From: Arthrobacter sp. 135MFCol5.1
Lineage (GTDB): Bacteria; Actinomycetota; Actinomycetes; Actinomycetales; Micrococcaceae
Assembly: GCF_000374865.1 (NCBI RefSeq)
Contig: NZ_KB895465.1
Span: forward strand, 1 to 64,000
DNA length: 64,000 nucleotides
Direction: 5' to 3'
Within the stretch, counting starts at the first letter, position 1. Every line of letters starts with the position of its first letter. Under the pieces are notes generated by a model that worked only from the letters and a program-made list of their open reading frames with translations, did no database searches and was not told where the DNA came from. Positions 16,684 to 25,285 of this stretch are shown in pieces. The translations under genes and the position numbers were made by a program.

Positions 16684-17664
16684 TCCCACGAGTGCGAGGT
16701 GATGGGGGTTATATCGTTCACCGGCGACGCCGAGGCGTCGTGCGAGGGAGTCGAGATCGTGAAGGTTGTCGGCTGACAGTGCCACCGTCGTTGAGGACGC
16801 ATTCTCTTCGATACGAGGGGTCCGACGGGTTCCGGGGATCGGGACGATGGACGGATTCTGGGCGAGCAGCCATGCGAGGGCGATCTGCCCTGGAGTGGAT
16901 TCCCTGCTGCGGGCAAGATCATCAAGGAATTCGACGAGAGCCCTGTTGGCGGTTCGGTTCTGTTGCTCGAACCGAGGAATGCTGGCGCGGATGTCTCCCG
17001 CGCCAAACGTTGTCGTGGTCCCAACCGTGCCGGTGAGAAAGCCCTTGCCGAGCGGGCTGAACGGAACGAACCCGATTCCCAGTTCCCGCAATGTGGGTAG
17101 CACCTCCGGCTCTGGGTCGCGCGTCCACAATGAGTACTCGCTTTGCACCGCAGTGACCGGAAACGTCGCGTGCGCGCGGCGAATGGTCGCCGCCGACGCC
17201 TCCGAAAGACCGAAATGCCTGACCTTTCCTTCCTGGACCAGTTCTCCGACCGTCCCGGCGACGTCCTCAATGGGCACTGCGGGGTCGACGCGATGCTGGT
17301 AGAAGAGGTCGATGACATCGGTGCGCAGGCGGGTGAGCGATCCCTCGGCGACCCGGCGGATCTGCTCGGGACGGCTATTAAGGCCGGTGCTTTTGCCGCT
17401 CTCGATCTGCCATCCGAACTTCGTCGCGATCACCACTTGGTCACGCACGGGTTCCAAGGCTTCCCCGACGAGTTCCTCATTGGCGTAGGGGCCGTAAACC
17501 TCGGCGGTATCGAAGAATGTAACGCCCGAGTCCAGGGCGGACCGCAGGACACGGACCATTTCGGCGCGGTCCCCGGGGTGGGGCCCGTAGCCTTGAGACA
17601 TCCCCATACAGCCCAAACCGACTGCGGACACTTCGAGGCCGCGGCCGAGCGTGCGTGTGTGCAT
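16678..17664 (-). CDS. Aldo/keto reductase (AKR13-like)
   Basis: A 328-residue NADPH-dependent aldo/keto reductase. The tetrad is visible as Asp and Tyr in FFDTAEVYGPYANEE, Lys in IATKFGW and His in FYQHRVD. The GCMGMSQGYG start and WLLAQNPSIVPIPGTRR near the end are typical of AKR13/YghZ-type enzymes. It lies 27 bases after another reductase and probably ends a four-gene operon that includes an XRE regulator. The physiological carbonyl substrate is unknown. Confidence 0.88.
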   Translation of the reverse strand: MHTRTLGRGLEVSAVGLGCMGMSQGYGPHPGDRAEMVRVLRSALDSGVTFFDTAEVYGPYANEELVGEALEPVRDQVVIATKFGWQIESGKSTGLNSRPEQIRRVAEGSLTRLRTDVIDLFYQHRVDPAVPIEDVAGTVGELVQEGKVRHFGLSEASAATIRRAHATFPVTAVQSEYSLWTRDPEPEVLPTLRELGIGFVPFSPLGKGFLTGTVGTTTTFGAGDIRASIPRFEQQNRTANRALVEFLDDLARSRESTPGQIALAWLLAQNPSIVPIPGTRRTPRIEENASSTTVALSADNLHDLDSLARRLGVAGERYNPHHLALVGR

Positions 17665-17691
17665 AGTATTTCCCTTCCTCGAAGTCGCAGA

Positions 17692-18597
17692 TCAGGGCTC
17701 CGGGATTTCCAGGTCCCACGTTGAGGGGTCCACGTCGTCAGGATCGGGTCCGCCGCGCACACCGCGGTCAAGCGCGTCGATGGCATCCAGTTCTGCATCG
17801 CTGAGGGTGAAGTCAAAGACATCAATGTTCTGCGCGATCCGCTGAGCGTTGGTCGACTTGGGAATCACGGACCGGCCCTGTTGAAGGTGCCAGCGCAGCA
17901 TGACCTGGGCCGGCGTTTTTGCGTGCGCCTCGGCGATACGGCCAATGGTCGTGTCGTCCAAAACGCTCGCGCGGTTTTCTCCCCATCCCGGGTAGAAGGT
18001 GATGCCGCCGATCGGTGACCACGCCTGCGTGACAATGCCCAGCTCGGTATTGGCACGCTGCACCGCAGGCTGGGTGAAGTACGGGTGCAGTTCCACTTGG
18101 TTGACCGCTGGGACCACATGGGTTTGCTCGCGCAATGCTGTCAAATGATGCGGCATGAAGTTGCTGACGCCAATGGACCTCACCTTCCCGTCTGCGAGGA
18201 GCTGCTCTAGGGCCCGGTACGCTGAGAGGGTGCGCTCGAAGTGTTGTGGCATGGGCTGGTGCAGGATGAGCAGGTCGATCTGCGTGACCCCGAGCTTCGT
18301 CGCGCTTTTCTCGAAGGCGTGCAGTGTCTGGTCGTAGCCGTAGTCGCTGACCCAGACCTTGGTCTCGATGAAAACTTCGTCCCGGTCAAGGCCGGAGCGG
18401 CGGATGCCCTCGCCGACCTCGCGTTCATTTCCGTAGCCTGCGGCCGTGTCAATATGCCGGTAGCCGGCGGTGAGGGCTGTTTCGACTGCAACTGCGGTTT
18501 CTTCCGGTGCACTCTGGAAGACGCCGAAGCCCAAGGCAGGCATGCGTACGCAGTTGTTTAGTGTCAGTGGGTTGTTCGGTGTCATTGGATTGTTCAT
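17692..18597 (-). CDS. Aldo/keto reductase (AKR5/2,5-diketogluconate reductase-like)
   Basis: A 301-residue AKR with Asp and Tyr in HIDTAAGYGNERE, Lys in IETKVWV, His in LILHQPMP, the GVSNF motif and VIPKSTNAQRI for NADPH binding. ATG 18597 is chosen over a start 31 codons upstream because the longer form overlaps the XRE gene and AAGGA precedes this ATG. It is about 50% similar by eye to the reductase at 19523, suggesting local duplication around the regulator gene. Confidence 0.87.
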   Translation of the reverse strand: MNNPMTPNNPLTLNNCVRMPALGFGVFQSAPEETAVAVETALTAGYRHIDTAAGYGNEREVGEGIRRSGLDRDEVFIETKVWVSDYGYDQTLHAFEKSATKLGVTQIDLLILHQPMPQHFERTLSAYRALEQLLADGKVRSIGVSNFMPHHLTALREQTHVVPAVNQVELHPYFTQPAVQRANTELGIVTQAWSPIGGITFYPGWGENRASVLDDTTIGRIAEAHAKTPAQVMLRWHLQQGRSVIPKSTNAQRIAQNIDVFDFTLSDAELDAIDALDRGVRGGPDPDDVDPSTWDLEIPEP

Positions 18598-18620
18598 GGG
18601 TCCTTCGGTAAGGAACGTCA

Positions 18621-19520
18621 TCAGGATGGGGCGTTCGGGGCGGTGTGCATCGCGGGGTCTGGGTCTGCGGCTACGCTGGTCTTGGCCCAAGAGCCGAGAA
18701 GCGCCATCCGTTCTGCCGTGGGAGAATTTGGTTCGATCGTGTAAACGAGCATGGTGAGGCCGGGTTCGGTGGTGAGGTCGAAGGACTCGTAGCCGAATTC
18801 AAGGTCACCCACGCTAGGGTGCCGATATCTTTTGGTGCCGCGCTGGTAGCGGATGACGTCGTGGGATGCCCATAGCGCCCGGAACTCAGGACTCTGTGTG
18901 GAAAGCTGGCCGACGAGCCTGATGAGTTCCTCATCAAACGGGTCCCGCCCAGCTGCCTGATGAAGCAGTGCGACCACATTCCTTTTAGCCCGCTCAAAAT
19001 CCACAAAAAAGTCCTGGGCTCGGCTGTCGAGGAATTGAAACCGCGCGGCGTTGAACAACTGGCCGCTTTTGGCCGGATACTGCAGACCATACAAGGCGGC
19101 CCCTAAGCGGTTTGTCGCGACGAAGTCCAACCGAGAGTTCTGCACTACGGCGGGCACAGCCATGGCGTCGAGCACCGCCTGGGTTCCCGGGGCAACCACC
19201 AACCGGCTCTTGGGACGGGTTTTTCGTCGAAGCGGGGACGTGCCGACTTCCACAAGATTCATCAGATGCTCGCGCTCGGTGTCGTCCAACTGCAGGGCGC
19301 GAGCGATAGCATCGAGGACCTCGCGGGAAGCGCCCCGCGTATTTCCTCGCTCGAGCTTCGAATAGTAGTCCGTGCTGACGCCCGCCAGATGGGCGACTTC
19401 TTCCCTGCGGAGGCCGGGGACGCGCCTGATGCCTGCGAAAACCGGCACACCCGCCTGCTCGGGGCTGATCCGTGCCCGCCGCGAGGTGAGAAAGCTGCTG
19501 ATCTCCTCTTGAAAAGACAT
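18621..19520 (-). CDS. XRE-family regulator with MmyB-like ligand-binding domain (first copy)
   Basis: A 299-residue regulator. The N-terminal helix-turn-helix (residues about 25-85) includes RVPGLRREEVAHLAGVSTDYYSKLERG, and the rest matches the MmyB-like PAS-type domain with VVQNSRLDFVATNRLG, AGRDPFDEELIRLVGQLS and the C-terminal TMLVYTIEP. Family members bind hydrophobic or fatty-acid-like ligands and often sit beside short-chain dehydrogenase genes. Here it lies between two aldo/keto reductase genes, starting two bases after the upstream reductase stop, and so probably controls the operon. Confidence 0.88.
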   Translation of the reverse strand: MSFQEEISSFLTSRRARISPEQAGVPVFAGIRRVPGLRREEVAHLAGVSTDYYSKLERGNTRGASREVLDAIARALQLDDTEREHLMNLVEVGTSPLRRKTRPKSRLVVAPGTQAVLDAMAVPAVVQNSRLDFVATNRLGAALYGLQYPAKSGQLFNAARFQFLDSRAQDFFVDFERAKRNVVALLHQAAGRDPFDEELIRLVGQLSTQSPEFRALWASHDVIRYQRGTKRYRHPSVGDLEFGYESFDLTTEPGLTMLVYTIEPNSPTAERMALLGSWAKTSVAADPDPAMHTAPNAPS

Positions 19521-19522
19521 TT

Positions 19523-20410
19523 TCAGGCAGCGTCGATGGTGAGATCGATAACCGCAGGAGTTGCATGGTCCGGATCTATGGCACCTCGCCGACCGGTGTC
19601 CAGCGCGTCGATAGATGCCATGTCATCGGCAGTAAGCGCGAAGTCGAACACCTCGAAGTTCTCTACGATCCGCTCGGGCGTCACGGACTTAGGGATGGCG
19701 CTGCGCCCCTCCTGCAGATGCCAGCGCAAGATCACCTGAGCGGGCGTCTTTCCTCGGGCCTCGGCGATCATCCGGATTGTCTCGTTCTGCAGCGGAGGGA
19801 CAGCACCGTTCTCACCTGCCCAGCCGTACACGCCGCCGATCGGCGACCATGCCTGTGTCACTATGCCGAGTTCCCCTTGCAGGGCGACTTGGTCTGGCTG
19901 CTGGAAATTCGGGTGCAGCTCGACCTGATTTACCGCCGGCACGACATCCGCCTCCTTCACGAGCGTCCGCAAGTGATCGGGCTTGAAGTTCGCTACCCCG
20001 ATCGCCCGTACCCGCCCCTCGGCGAGCAGACGTTCGGCTGCCCTGTAGGCCGCAATGGTCTGATTGAAATTTTCAGGCCAGGGCCAGTGCAGCAGGTACA
20101 GGTCGAGATAGTCCACGCCAAGCTTAGTGGTACTGGTTTCGAAAGCGCGCAGTGCACTATCGAAGCCATAATCAGTCATCCACAGTTTCGTCGTCAGGAA
20201 CAAGTCCGCGCGGTCCACTCCCGAGTCACGAATGCCCTGACCGACTTCGCGCTCGTTGAAGTAAGCCGCCGCAGTATCGATCAACCGGTAACCCGCCTGC
20301 AGCGCCGTTGACACCGCCGCTGTCGCCTCGCCGCCCTCGCTCTGCAATACCCCGAGTCCCAAAGCGGGCATCTCCACCCCGTTGTTCAGGGTGATCGCTT
20401 TCTCTGTCAT
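19523..20410 (-). CDS. Aldo/keto reductase (AKR5-like)
   Basis: A 295-residue AKR, first gene of the island's left operon. The tetrad is Asp/Tyr in LIDTAAAYFNERE, Lys in LTTKLWM and His in YLLHWPWP. NQVELHP and AIPKSVTPERI are further family motifs. GAGAGGAT precedes the ATG. It should reduce small carbonyl compounds with NADPH in the cytoplasm. It closely resembles the reductase at 17692. Confidence 0.88.
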   Translation of the reverse strand: MTEKAITLNNGVEMPALGLGVLQSEGGEATAAVSTALQAGYRLIDTAAAYFNEREVGQGIRDSGVDRADLFLTTKLWMTDYGFDSALRAFETSTTKLGVDYLDLYLLHWPWPENFNQTIAAYRAAERLLAEGRVRAIGVANFKPDHLRTLVKEADVVPAVNQVELHPNFQQPDQVALQGELGIVTQAWSPIGGVYGWAGENGAVPPLQNETIRMIAEARGKTPAQVILRWHLQEGRSAIPKSVTPERIVENFEVFDFALTADDMASIDALDTGRRGAIDPDHATPAVIDLTIDAA

Positions 20411-20477
20411 GTCGATCCTCTCGTTCCACCATCAAGTCAACCCGCTGCCACGGCCTCCCGGAAGGGCGGGATGAACA

Positions 20478-20494
20478 GTGGTCTGCCAGACCAC
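20478..20494. promoter_or_regulatory. Candidate operator upstream of the AKR/XRE operon
   Basis: GTGGTCT (20478-20484) and AGACCAC (20488-20494) form a perfect 7-bp inverted repeat around GCC, 68-84 bases upstream of the first reductase start. Placement suits autoregulation by the XRE/MmyB protein of this operon. No other copy was found in the window, so support rests on position and symmetry. Confidence 0.4.
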
Positions 20495-20799
20495 CCCGTG
20501 ACCGCCACGAAACGCATTGCTGTCTGACGACTGCAGCCTTGGCTTGCTGCAGACTTGAGTGTGAGCCTCCTGGGATTGCAGGCGGCAGCCCAAGAAGGAA
20601 AGCGCTAATCCCCAAGCGCCCCTGAATGTGCTACCACCAGGTCCTCGCATCGGCTTGTAAACCCGTCCTTTCCTCTTTGGACACATGGCGTATCTGGCCG
20701 TGTCCATGAACTGCTGGGGACGGGCAGGGCCTTCCAAATAGCTGAACTCCTGGGCGCTTGCGCAGTCATCGTAAGCGCCGCATCCCACGACGCATGGCC

Positions 20800-21290
20800 A
20801 TCGGTGGGAACGGATATCGATTGGCTCATAATTTCCGCAATCGCGCTTGTCCGTTTTAGTCCGGCCGAAATTCCGGAGAAGACTCCCGCCGGTGAGCTGG
20901 GCCCGAAGATACCGGAGCAACCAAGAGCACGGCCGGCCGGAAGGCACCGGGCGACAAGAGCAAGGCAGCCGCCCCCAGCAGCAGACCCGCGCAGAACGGC
21001 GGCGTCAGGGATGACCTTTCGCCCGTCAGTGGCTGGACCAACCGTCTGGCGACGAACGGCCCAGCAGGTGGGGTACGGCAATCGAGGCGGCGAAGACTTC
21101 AGCCGACCAGCCGGGGAAGCCCCTGAAGTGGGCCAGCAGCACGAGAGCGAGCCCGATGCCGCCGTCTCCGCCTTGAACCAGGGTCGCGGCGAAGAGGTAG
21201 TGGGCCAGAGACGGCGGCGAGAACTGCCGCCCGCGGCGTTTACCGTTTCCGGCGAAAGGCTTCGAACGCGGGTGGTGTCACCGAGGGAAC
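20800..21290 (-). pseudogene. Decayed MFS-type transporter fragment
   Basis: The 918-base gap 20411-21328 holds no intact gene. On the minus strand from about 21230 one frame reads LFAATLVQGGDGGIGLALVLL followed by GWSAEVFAASIAVPHLLG, like the first two spans of an MFS protein. It continues only after a frameshift near 21060 as PFVARR and then FCAGLLLGAAALLL. Further pieces toward 20800 are too broken to align. The fragment lacks a start and most of its length. The transporter call is from membrane pattern and motif resemblance only. Confidence 0.5.
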
Positions 21291-21328
21291 CCCTGCTAAC
21301 AGGACTTCCTCAAGCGTTTGGGTGAGGC

Positions 21329-22186
21329 CTAATTTCCTCTATATACGGGAAAGGAGCTGTGCTTGCCGTAGTCCACGTCACGCAGGCCCCGAAGCAAGTC
21401 CATGTCCGGGGTCGATATTTCGAAGTTGACTTCCGCGTTGGTCCGCATGTGTTCCGGGTTTCCGGTCTTGGGCAGCGACACGGTGCCCAGCTGCAGTGTA
21501 TAGCGAATGCACAGTTGGGGAACGGACACCCCGTATTTCTTCGCCAGAGCTTGTACAGAGGCGTTCTTGAAAAGGGCGCCATGCGCGATTGGCGAGTAGG
21601 CCTCGACGAGGATCCCTTTGTCCCCGCAATAGGACAAGAGCTCGGAGGGCGTGTTGCCCGCGTGCACGAGAAGCTGGTTCACCTGCGGGCTGACCCTCGC
21701 TTCCGACAGAATGTTCTCCAGGTCTGGTCGCAAGAAGTTTGACACGCCGATCGAGCGCAGTTTGCCGGCTTGATAGGCATCCTCCAACGCGCGCCAGGCT
21801 TGGCGGTTACCATCGGCGTAGTCCCCGCCGCGAAAGTCGTCCCACGGCTGCGGGCTGTGGATCAGCATCAGGTCGATATAGTCGAGGCCGAGCTTCCGAA
21901 GTGAACCGTCGATGGCGGCGAGTGCCTGGTCGTAGTCCTTGATCTCCGCCGCCAGCTTCGTAGAAACGAAAATCTCCTCGCGCGGCACGACGCTGGACTT
22001 GACGCCCTCACCGACGCCGCGTTCGTTGCCATATGCCTGCGCTGTATCGATATTTCGGTAGCCGAACCCGACAGCGGCGCGGACCGCGTCGGCAGCCACT
22101 TCGTTTTCGATAAACCAGGTTCCCAGGCCCAGCTTGGGGATCGAAACCCCGTTCGACAATGTATACGTTTCGTTCAAAGTATTCAT
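21329..22186 (-). CDS. Aldo/keto reductase
   Basis: A 285-residue AKR with Asp/Tyr in NIDTAQAYGNERG, Lys in VSTKLA, His in LIHSPQPW, GVSNFLRPDL and SLPKTGNPEHM. ATG 22186 (MNTLNETY) is preferred to an ATG 15 codons upstream because family similarity begins there. It lies 87 bases downstream of the Tat-exported hydrolase gene on the same strand and may share its message, initiated near the operator at 23525. Confidence 0.87.
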   Translation of the reverse strand: MNTLNETYTLSNGVSIPKLGLGTWFIENEVAADAVRAAVGFGYRNIDTAQAYGNERGVGEGVKSSVVPREEIFVSTKLAAEIKDYDQALAAIDGSLRKLGLDYIDLMLIHSPQPWDDFRGGDYADGNRQAWRALEDAYQAGKLRSIGVSNFLRPDLENILSEARVSPQVNQLLVHAGNTPSELLSYCGDKGILVEAYSPIAHGALFKNASVQALAKKYGVSVPQLCIRYTLQLGTVSLPKTGNPEHMRTNAEVNFEISTPDMDLLRGLRDVDYGKHSSFPVYRGN

Positions 22187-22273
22187 ACGTCCACTTCTCT
22201 CATCGGTTCGGGTCCCAGTGGCCTGGGGCATTTACCGTGACCATACTGTGCGCGTCAGCGGGGGCGCGACGGT

Positions 22274-23392
22274 TTACAGGTGCTCATCAAAGAATGTGGC
22301 CAGCCTGTCCCACGGGATCAGGTCAGTCCTGTCGTAGAGATCCACGTGGCCTGCGCCGGGCACGATGTGCAGGTCCTTCGGCTCCGGGGCCCGCTGGTAG
22401 GCGTCCTCCGTGTAGTAGCGGGAATGGGCCTTCTCGCCGGCAACGAGCAGCAGCGGTCGCGGGGCGGTCAATTCCACCTGTGCCAGCGGCATGAAGGCCG
22501 TGATCGCTCCGAGACTGGTCAGGCTCAGCGGGTGGGAGCGCGGATGCTGACCGCGCGGAGTGGTGTAGTATTTCGCGAACTCGTCGGCTGCGGCCTGCTG
22601 TGAGGGCTTCAACGGAACCGCGTCCCCTGCGCCGTAGCGTACGTCACCGCCCGCGAACTCGGTCCATCGCTGCTCGGCGGCCTCGGCCAGGGCCTTGTGG
22701 CGCTCGGAAATGGTGTTCACCTCACCGGAAATCGGGGCGTAGCCGAGTCCATCGCGGTAGGCGCGTCCCATGTCGTACATGCTTACCGTGGCAACGGCCT
22801 TCAGCCGCGGGTCGACCTGCGCGGCGGCCAGTGAGAACCCGCCGCTGGCGCACACGCCAATCACACCAATCCGGTCACGGTCAATATCCCGACGTGTGCC
22901 GAGGTAGTCCACCGCTGCGCTGAAGTCCTCAACAAAGGCTTCGAGGGAGGCGATGTTACGTGGGGTGCCGCCGCTCTCGCCGTTGTAGGAGGCGTCGAAC
23001 GCGAGCGTAACAAAGCCATGCTCGGCCATCGTTTGCGCGTACAGGCCGGAGGTCTGCTCCTTGACGCCGCCGAACGGGTGCCCGACGACCAGCGCCCGGG
23101 CTCGGCCGCGAAGTCCCTTAGGGCTGTACCGGTCGGCCACCAGCTCAATGCCGTAGCGGTTCTTGAACGAGACCTTCTGGTGGTCCACGTCCTTGCTGCG
23201 CGGGAACGTCTTGTCCCACTGGTTGTTCCATTGTGGCTCGGCCTCGGCCTCGGCGTGGGCGGCAGTGCCGCCGGCCGCTGCGAGCGTCCCGGTCGCCACG
23301 GCGGCTCCGGTCAGCTTCAGTAGGTGACGGCGCTGCAATCCACGCCCGGCCTGCTCGGCGCCGATCGGGTCACGGGATTCTGTCGGGGTCAT
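22274..23392 (-). CDS. Tat-exported alpha/beta hydrolase (dienelactone hydrolase-like)
   Basis: The 372-residue protein starts with a twin-arginine signal (Arg21-Arg22 in QRRHLLKLTG) and an alanine-rich core ending at AHA, residues 45-47, so it is folded before export. The mature part is an alpha/beta hydrolase: HPFGGVKEQ, then the nucleophile elbow GVCASGG and a C-terminal GAGHVDLYD carrying the catalytic His. ATG 23392 is chosen over an upstream start because the extra 42 residues lack similarity and cross the promoter. It is divergent from the lipoprotein operon at 23628, with the 38-bp operator between them. Confidence 0.87.
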   Translation of the reverse strand: MTPTESRDPIGAEQAGRGLQRRHLLKLTGAAVATGTLAAAGGTAAHAEAEAEPQWNNQWDKTFPRSKDVDHQKVSFKNRYGIELVADRYSPKGLRGRARALVVGHPFGGVKEQTSGLYAQTMAEHGFVTLAFDASYNGESGGTPRNIASLEAFVEDFSAAVDYLGTRRDIDRDRIGVIGVCASGGFSLAAAQVDPRLKAVATVSMYDMGRAYRDGLGYAPISGEVNTISERHKALAEAAEQRWTEFAGGDVRYGAGDAVPLKPSQQAAADEFAKYYTTPRGQHPRSHPLSLTSLGAITAFMPLAQVELTAPRPLLLVAGEKAHSRYYTEDAYQRAPEPKDLHIVPGAGHVDLYDRTDLIPWDRLATFFDEHL

Positions 23393-23524
23393 GGTCCGCC
23401 TTTCTGGGTTCGTGGACGTCGACGCGCCGAGGCGTCGTCGAGCAGCCCTCCGTCCAGCCCGGAGGAACAGATCCTTCCCGGCCGTATAGCTTCCAGTCCA
23501 TCGAACCTTGCCGATCACCGCACC

Positions 23525-23562
23525 GGGAGTCCCTCTCAGTACCCCTCACAACAGGGACTCCC
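23525..23562. promoter_or_regulatory. 38-bp composite operator, copy 1 (hydrolase / lipoprotein divergent promoter)
   Basis: GGGAGTCCC (23525-23533) and GGGACTCCC (23554-23562) are inverted 9-bp boxes whose centres are 29 bases apart, with AGTACC at 23538-23543 between them. The same 38-bp layout occurs at 29584-29621 with about 32 of 38 bases identical, and half of it recurs before the XRE gene at 31129. A further palindrome GGAGTACTCC sits at 23592-23601. It is read as the operator of the XRE/MmyB regulator controlling both divergent operons. Confidence 0.65.
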
Positions 23563-23627
23563 AGACGATCGCTTCCCCCTGTTGTATTGAGGGAGTACTC
23601 CAAGGACCGACCCGGAAGGCCTCCACG

Positions 23628-24194
23628 ATGCGACTGCCCACGACGGCCGGCGGTGCTGTGATCGCCTCTGCGCTGCTTCTCTCCGGATGCGGCGCCGCGC
23701 AGCCGGCCGAGCGCCCGTCCCCCACCCAAACCAAGGATGCCTCGCCCGGCCGGAGCGTCGAGCCGACCGGAGCGCCATTCTCCGCACCGCACTCCCCCGG
23801 GGCATCGCAGTCCCCGCCAGCGGACCAGGGAGTCGCAGGGACGGTCGTGCACTTTTCAGGCGGCAACACCGTAGTCAAGGTCGTCATTGACGAGGACAAC
23901 CCCACGACTCGGTCGTTCCTCGCGATGTTGCCGATGACCTTGGCGTTCTCCGACTACGGCAGCAAGGAGAAGGTCGCCACTCCGACAGGGGAGTGGGACT
24001 TCACCAACGCCGAGGGCTTGGATCCACAGGTCGGGGATCTCTTCTCCTACAAGCCATGGCGCAACCTCGGATTCTTCTACAACACCGACGGCAACGCCTT
24101 CTTGAATGACCTGGTCAGGGTTGGAAAAACCGCGGACATCGACCAAATCAAACTGCTGGACGGGCAGCAGGTCACCATTACCGTCGCAGGCTGA
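23628..24194 (+). CDS. Lipoprotein with cyclophilin-like domain
   Basis: A 188-residue lipoprotein: the signal peptide ends in LLSGC with Cys21 as lipidation site, followed by a Ser/Pro/Thr-rich linker to about residue 68. The C-terminal domain, about 110 residues, starts GTVVHFSGGNTVVKVVIDEDN and includes FLAMLPMTLAFSDYGSKEK and PTGEWDF. This matches the bacterial cyclophilin-like fold family, which is distinct from true peptidyl-prolyl isomerases. A shorter cytoplasmic relative is encoded at 32057. ATG 23628 has GGAAGG upstream. First of four genes reading right. Confidence 0.8.
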   Translation: MRLPTTAGGAVIASALLLSGCGAAQPAERPSPTQTKDASPGRSVEPTGAPFSAPHSPGASQSPPADQGVAGTVVHFSGGNTVVKVVIDEDNPTTRSFLAMLPMTLAFSDYGSKEKVATPTGEWDFTNAEGLDPQVGDLFSYKPWRNLGFFYNTDGNAFLNDLVRVGKTADIDQIKLLDGQQVTITVAG

Positions 24195-24209
24195 ACAAAA
24201 GGAAAGAGA

Positions 24210-25274
24210 ATGAAGCTCCACCCGACTTCGCTGACCAGACGTGGCCTCCTGCTGACCGGAGCGGCGCTAAGCGCAGCTGCATTGGCTTCCTGCAGCAGCG
24301 CTACCACGCAGGAGACCGTGGCGCCTGCGCAGACGGGTCCCATCGCCGATCGCACGGAGACCTCAGGAGACACCGCCCGTGCCCACGGGGGCCCATACGG
24401 TGCGGGCGTGTACAACACCAGACAGGTCGCCGACGAGCTGGCGTGGATAGACGAGAACGTCCACCCGTTCGATGGCAGCAGCAAGCGCATCCTCATCACC
24501 GGCTCCACCGCCGGTGCCGGTCAGCTGACCGCGGCCTATCTCCTCAAGCGCCGGCACACGGTCGTCGTGCACGCCCGGAACGAGCAGCGCGCCGCCGATG
24601 TGCGACAGGACCTGCCGGGTATTGACGACGTCGTGACCGGCGATCTGCTCGACCTCGACCAGACCAGAGCGCTGGCCCAGCAGATCAACTCCATCGGCGC
24701 ATTCGACGTCATCATCCACAACGCCGGCGAGTATGGGCTTCAGGACGTGGAGCTGCTCAACTCCAACTCCCTCTCCCCCTATCTCCTGACCGCGCTCGTG
24801 ACCCCGCCACGGCAGCTGATCTACCTCACCTCCGACCTCCACCTCTCCGGAGACCTGAAACTCGACGAAGTGCGCTCCGGCAGCGGGATCAGCTACGGCG
24901 ACAGCAAGCTCCACATGGCGATGATCGCCACCGCCGCGGCCCGCTTCTGGCCGGACCGGCAGATAAACGCCGTCGCCCCCGGCTGGATCCCAACGCGCAT
25001 GGGCTTCCACAACGGAAACACCAGCACACCCGACAGCCTTCGCGACGGCTACATGACCCAGGTCTGGCTAGCCGAGGGGACCGAACCCGGCAGCGACGTC
25101 ACCGGCGAATTCCTGTTCCACCAGCGGGTTGAGGCCCGCGTCAACAAGCTCGTTCACGACACCCAAGCGCAGGACAGCCTCTTTGCCGCCTACGCCGAAC
25201 AGACAGGCGTCTCGTTCCCGGCAGCAAATCTACCCCCCGACCACAAGGCCGCCAGGCGAGAGCCGACAGCCTGA
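24210..25274 (+). CDS. Tat-exported lipoprotein short-chain dehydrogenase
   Basis: A 354-residue protein with a twin-arginine signal (Arg10-Arg11 in LTRRGLLLTG) and a lipobox LASC with Cys28, followed by an SDR domain from about residue 90. The SDR has the cofactor motif ITGSTAGAG, the HNAG motif, a Ser in YLTSD and the catalytic SYGDSK (Y-x-x-x-K). Export of an NAD(P)-dependent SDR is unusual; the Tat route could carry the enzyme out with bound cofactor. It starts 15 bases after the cyclophilin-like lipoprotein gene. Confidence 0.85.
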   Translation: MKLHPTSLTRRGLLLTGAALSAAALASCSSATTQETVAPAQTGPIADRTETSGDTARAHGGPYGAGVYNTRQVADELAWIDENVHPFDGSSKRILITGSTAGAGQLTAAYLLKRRHTVVVHARNEQRAADVRQDLPGIDDVVTGDLLDLDQTRALAQQINSIGAFDVIIHNAGEYGLQDVELLNSNSLSPYLLTALVTPPRQLIYLTSDLHLSGDLKLDEVRSGSGISYGDSKLHMAMIATAAARFWPDRQINAVAPGWIPTRMGFHNGNTSTPDSLRDGYMTQVWLAEGTEPGSDVTGEFLFHQRVEARVNKLVHDTQAQDSLFAAYAEQTGVSFPAANLPPDHKAARREPTA

Positions 25275-25285
25275 GAGGATCGACG

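Noticed and set aside
20804..21325. Plus-strand open frame of 173 codons between AKR modules
   Set aside because: Composition typical of an antisense shadow; the membrane-type pattern is on the minus strand.
23525..23562. Reading the 38-bp repeat as a transcription terminator
   Set aside because: The flanking genes diverge from it, there is no T tract, and the same spaced boxes recur in another divergent promoter.
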